Source: an uncultured Bacteroidota bacterium (GTDB lineage: Bacteria; Bacteroidota; Bacteroidia; Chitinophagales; Chitinophagaceae). Taken from it: a stretch of 14,082 nucleotides of DNA. Made by a program: the position numbers and the translations under genes. The stretch is taken from assembly GCA_903851455.1 (NCBI GenBank), contig CAINOM010000492.1:1-14082 (forward strand). Reading direction: 5' to 3'. The notes under the pieces were generated by a model. It was not told the origin of the DNA, searched no databases, and was given only the letters and a program-made list of their open reading frames with translations. Within the stretch, counting starts at the first letter, position 1; each line of letters begins with the position of its first letter. Of the stretch, positions 12,222 to 14,082 are shown in pieces.

Positions 12222-14082
12222 TTATTTCTCTATCACAAAATGGAACACCCTGTTCTCGCCATCACCCTTCGCATTCAGCAGGTACATGCCATTCGCCAGC
12301 GTCTGGCTCAGCTTTATCTGCTCATCTATCTTCCCGTTTCGCGAAGTCACCAATTGCTGGTAGATCACCTGGCCCAGCATGTCTGTAATGGTAATATCCA
12401 GTTGTTCCTCCAGCTTGCCGGTTGTGCCTTTCAGGGTAAACGTACCATTATTCGGGTTAGGTATCAGCCCTAAATTCCCGCTCGCGGCCTGCACATTGTG
12501 CACACCAAGTACCAGGGTATCAACGATGATAACATATGCCTCGCGCACCGCAGAGCCGCAGGTACTGTAACCGGTAACATCACACGTCACGGAGTCGCGG
12601 TTATTGAAGCTGCTGCTGATAAATGTATCAGATGTTGCACCCGGCACAGCGCTGCCGTTTATCGCCCATTGGTAGCTGAGATTGCTGCTTACAAATGAAA
12701 CTGCCGCTACGAGCGTATCGGTCTCCCCAAACGAAATTCTGGCACCCGGTATCGCCACAATGTTTATGGCAGGCACATTGATCGGGGGCACATTCATAAG
12801 TATGTTGTTGTCGCTGTGCACCGAGTCCGAAAGACTGCAGCTCAGGCTGCTGTGCATCCAGCAAAGTATGTTGTCGCCCTCGGTGGGAACAAACACAAAG
12901 TTCAGTCCACCACCTTCATCTACACCGTTCTTTACCCAGGTATAGACCGGCGCCGTACCACCATTTACGGGCAGCGGCGTAATGGTAACAATTGTACCCG
13001 GGCATACCGAATCTCCGGGGCTGGCCATCAGGGTCAGTGATGGCATCAGGCCGGTGGTTGTATTCATGATCACAAAGTTGGTAGCCGTATCCGGCGATAC
13101 ACAACTCGCATTACTTACAAGCGTTACCGATACACTATCACCAGCTACAGGTATATAACTATAAGTACTGCCGGCGCCTACACTGGTGCTGTTCACATAC
13201 CAGTTGTATGTCGGAGCTGTACCTCCTGCGGTTGGCAGCGCCGTAAACAGTACTGTTGATCCTACACAAACCAAAGTACCCGGGTTTGCATTGATGCTCA
13301 CAAATGGCGGTGTTGGCGTAGACATGATAATCGTGGCGGTTCCACCCATGTTCTGACCGCACCCTGTTGAAACACTCGTAGCCCGAACAGAGTAAACTCC
13401 CGATACGGAATAGGTACCAAAATCAATTGGCGCGCCTGTACCCGTGTCGGTTGCCACAACCGATGAGCCAAGTACCAGCTGATAAACCACTCCGGTATCA
13501 GATCCGTCCAGACCAATATCGCCGCCCGGGGTACCAATGCAGAAGGTGCCGCCGCCGGTTACATAGAAGTTTGGCGGAAGTATGTTCACAGTCACGGCCT
13601 TGCTCACCATGCAACCCGGGCCAAGATCATAGGTAATGATAGCCGCCCCCGAAGCTATTGCTGAAGCAAGCCCCGACGTGCCGCCTATAGTGACTACGCT
13701 AGGTGTACTGCTGCTCCATGTTCCGCCTCCCGGGAAATCTGTAGCGGTCTCCAGCGAGCCTACACACATTGCACTTGGCAGCGTTATCGATCCCAACGGA
13801 TTTACCGTCACCGTTTCCGTCACAAAACATCCCGGAGCTATGACATAGGAAATAAGGACCGTACCCACAGAAATACCAGACACAATGCCTTCAGAGAAAA
13901 GCCCTGCTGCAGGCAGTACGGTAGCAATAGCTGTATTGCTGCTGCTCCATGCGCCATCCGCAACCGAATCGCTCAGGATAATGCTGTTCTCCTGGCATAG
14001 CGTATTGCCACCCATAATAGGTTTCGGCAGAGGATGTACTCGTACTGTCGCTGTTGTGGTCGCGGTGCCGCAGCTGTTGGTC
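12222..14082 (-). CDS. Large Ig/Big-repeat adhesin with T9SS tail, 5' partial
   Basis: At least 619 residues of a surface protein. The frame stays open through the right window edge, upstream of a Met codon at 14015 that I do not take as the start, because repeat-like sequence continues before it. From N to C: two bacterial Ig (Big-2-like) repeats of about 75 residues with WSSSNTAIATVLP and WSSSTPSVVTIGG plus PGCFVTETVTVN/PGCMVSKAVTVN; a third variant with YQLVLGSSVVATDTGTG; three PKD/Ig-like repeats with GGTAPTYNWYVN, GGTAPVYTWVKNG and LSYQWAINGSAV; then a T9SS sorting domain in the last 84 residues (LIPNPNNGTFTLKG, LANGMYLLNAKG, FVIEK). Repeats carry regularly placed Cys that may form disulfides. 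It is a SprB-like or other gliding/adhesion cargo candidate. Confidence 0.87.
   Translation of the reverse strand, partial: TNSCGTATTTATVRVHPLPKPIMGGNTLCQENSIILSDSVADGAWSSSNTAIATVLPAAGLFSEGIVSGISVGTVLISYVIAPGCFVTETVTVNPLGSITLPSAMCVGSLETATDFPGGGTWSSSTPSVVTIGGTSGLASAIASGAAIITYDLGPGCMVSKAVTVNILPPNFYVTGGGTFCIGTPGGDIGLDGSDTGVVYQLVLGSSVVATDTGTGAPIDFGTYSVSGVYSVRATSVSTGCGQNMGGTATIIMSTPTPPFVSINANPGTLVCVGSTVLFTALPTAGGTAPTYNWYVNSTSVGAGSTYSYIPVAGDSVSVTLVSNASCVSPDTATNFVIMNTTTGLMPSLTLMASPGDSVCPGTIVTITPLPVNGGTAPVYTWVKNGVDEGGGLNFVFVPTEGDNILCWMHSSLSCSLSDSVHSDNNILMNVPPINVPAINIVAIPGARISFGETDTLVAAVSFVSSNLSYQWAINGSAVPGATSDTFISSSFNNRDSVTCDVTGYSTCGSAVREAYVIIVDTLVLGVHNVQAASGNLGLIPNPNNGTFTLKGTTGKLEEQLDITITDMLGQVIYQQLVTSRNGKIDEQIKLSQTLANGMYLLNAKGDGENRVFHFVIEK

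Noticed and set aside
1..14082. CRISPR array, tRNA, rRNA, integrase or transposase
   Set aside because: No regularly spaced repeats, cloverleaf or mobile-element protein signatures were found; mobility is only suggested by the REP-like hairpin and the relic.

Overview
The window comes from a member of the Bacteroidota, most likely a Chitinophagales- or Sphingobacteriales-type organism. Three genes end in type IX secretion (T9SS) sorting domains, and a fourth tail fragment is a relic. There is also a TonB-dependent receptor with a carboxypeptidase-regulatory-like N-terminus, a DUF2795 protein of the kind common in this phylum, and several intergenic matches to the Bacteroidota -7 promoter element TAnnTTTG. 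Species cannot be assigned from sequence alone.

Layout. 1-41: a strong intrinsic terminator of an upstream gene. 66-1008 (+): a lipoprotein gene, an overlapping 96-aa hypothetical gene and a 45-aa small membrane-protein ORF, probably one operon. 1057-4785 (-): a Crp/Fnr-type regulator, a TonB-dependent receptor and a 2OG-Fe(II) oxygenase, read in that order. Two near-perfect palindromes sit between regulator and receptor and look like operators. 4850-5518 (-): a LolD-type ABC ATPase. 5700-5921 (+): DUF2795 protein with its own promoter and terminator. 6069-6650 (+): LOG-family nucleotide phosphoribohydrolase. 6694-6734: a REP-like hairpin repeat. 6810-8876 (-): a cysteine-free glutathione-peroxidase-like protein, a true Bcp/AhpE-type peroxiredoxin and a T9SS-secreted protein, probably co-transcribed. 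9018-10796 (+): T9SS-secreted kelch/galactose-oxidase-like protein. 10821-11997 (+): overlapping HipA-like kinase and DUF3037 genes. 12006-12110 (-): orphan T9SS tail relic. 12222 to the window end (-): C-terminal part of a large Ig-like/Big-repeat adhesin with a T9SS tail; its 5' end lies outside.

How the genes may work together. The regulator, receptor and oxygenase look like a self-contained outer-membrane uptake locus controlled at the two palindromes. The peroxiredoxin is paired with a pseudo-peroxidase that keeps the glutathione-peroxidase fold signatures but has lost every cysteine. The HipA-like kinase and DUF3037 genes form a conserved two-gene module of unknown role. Their kinase catalytic residues are intact, and the module abuts a degraded gene end. 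I see no CRISPR array, tRNA, rRNA, integrase or transposase. The most system-like candidates are the kinase/DUF3037 pair and the regulator-operator-receptor-oxygenase locus.
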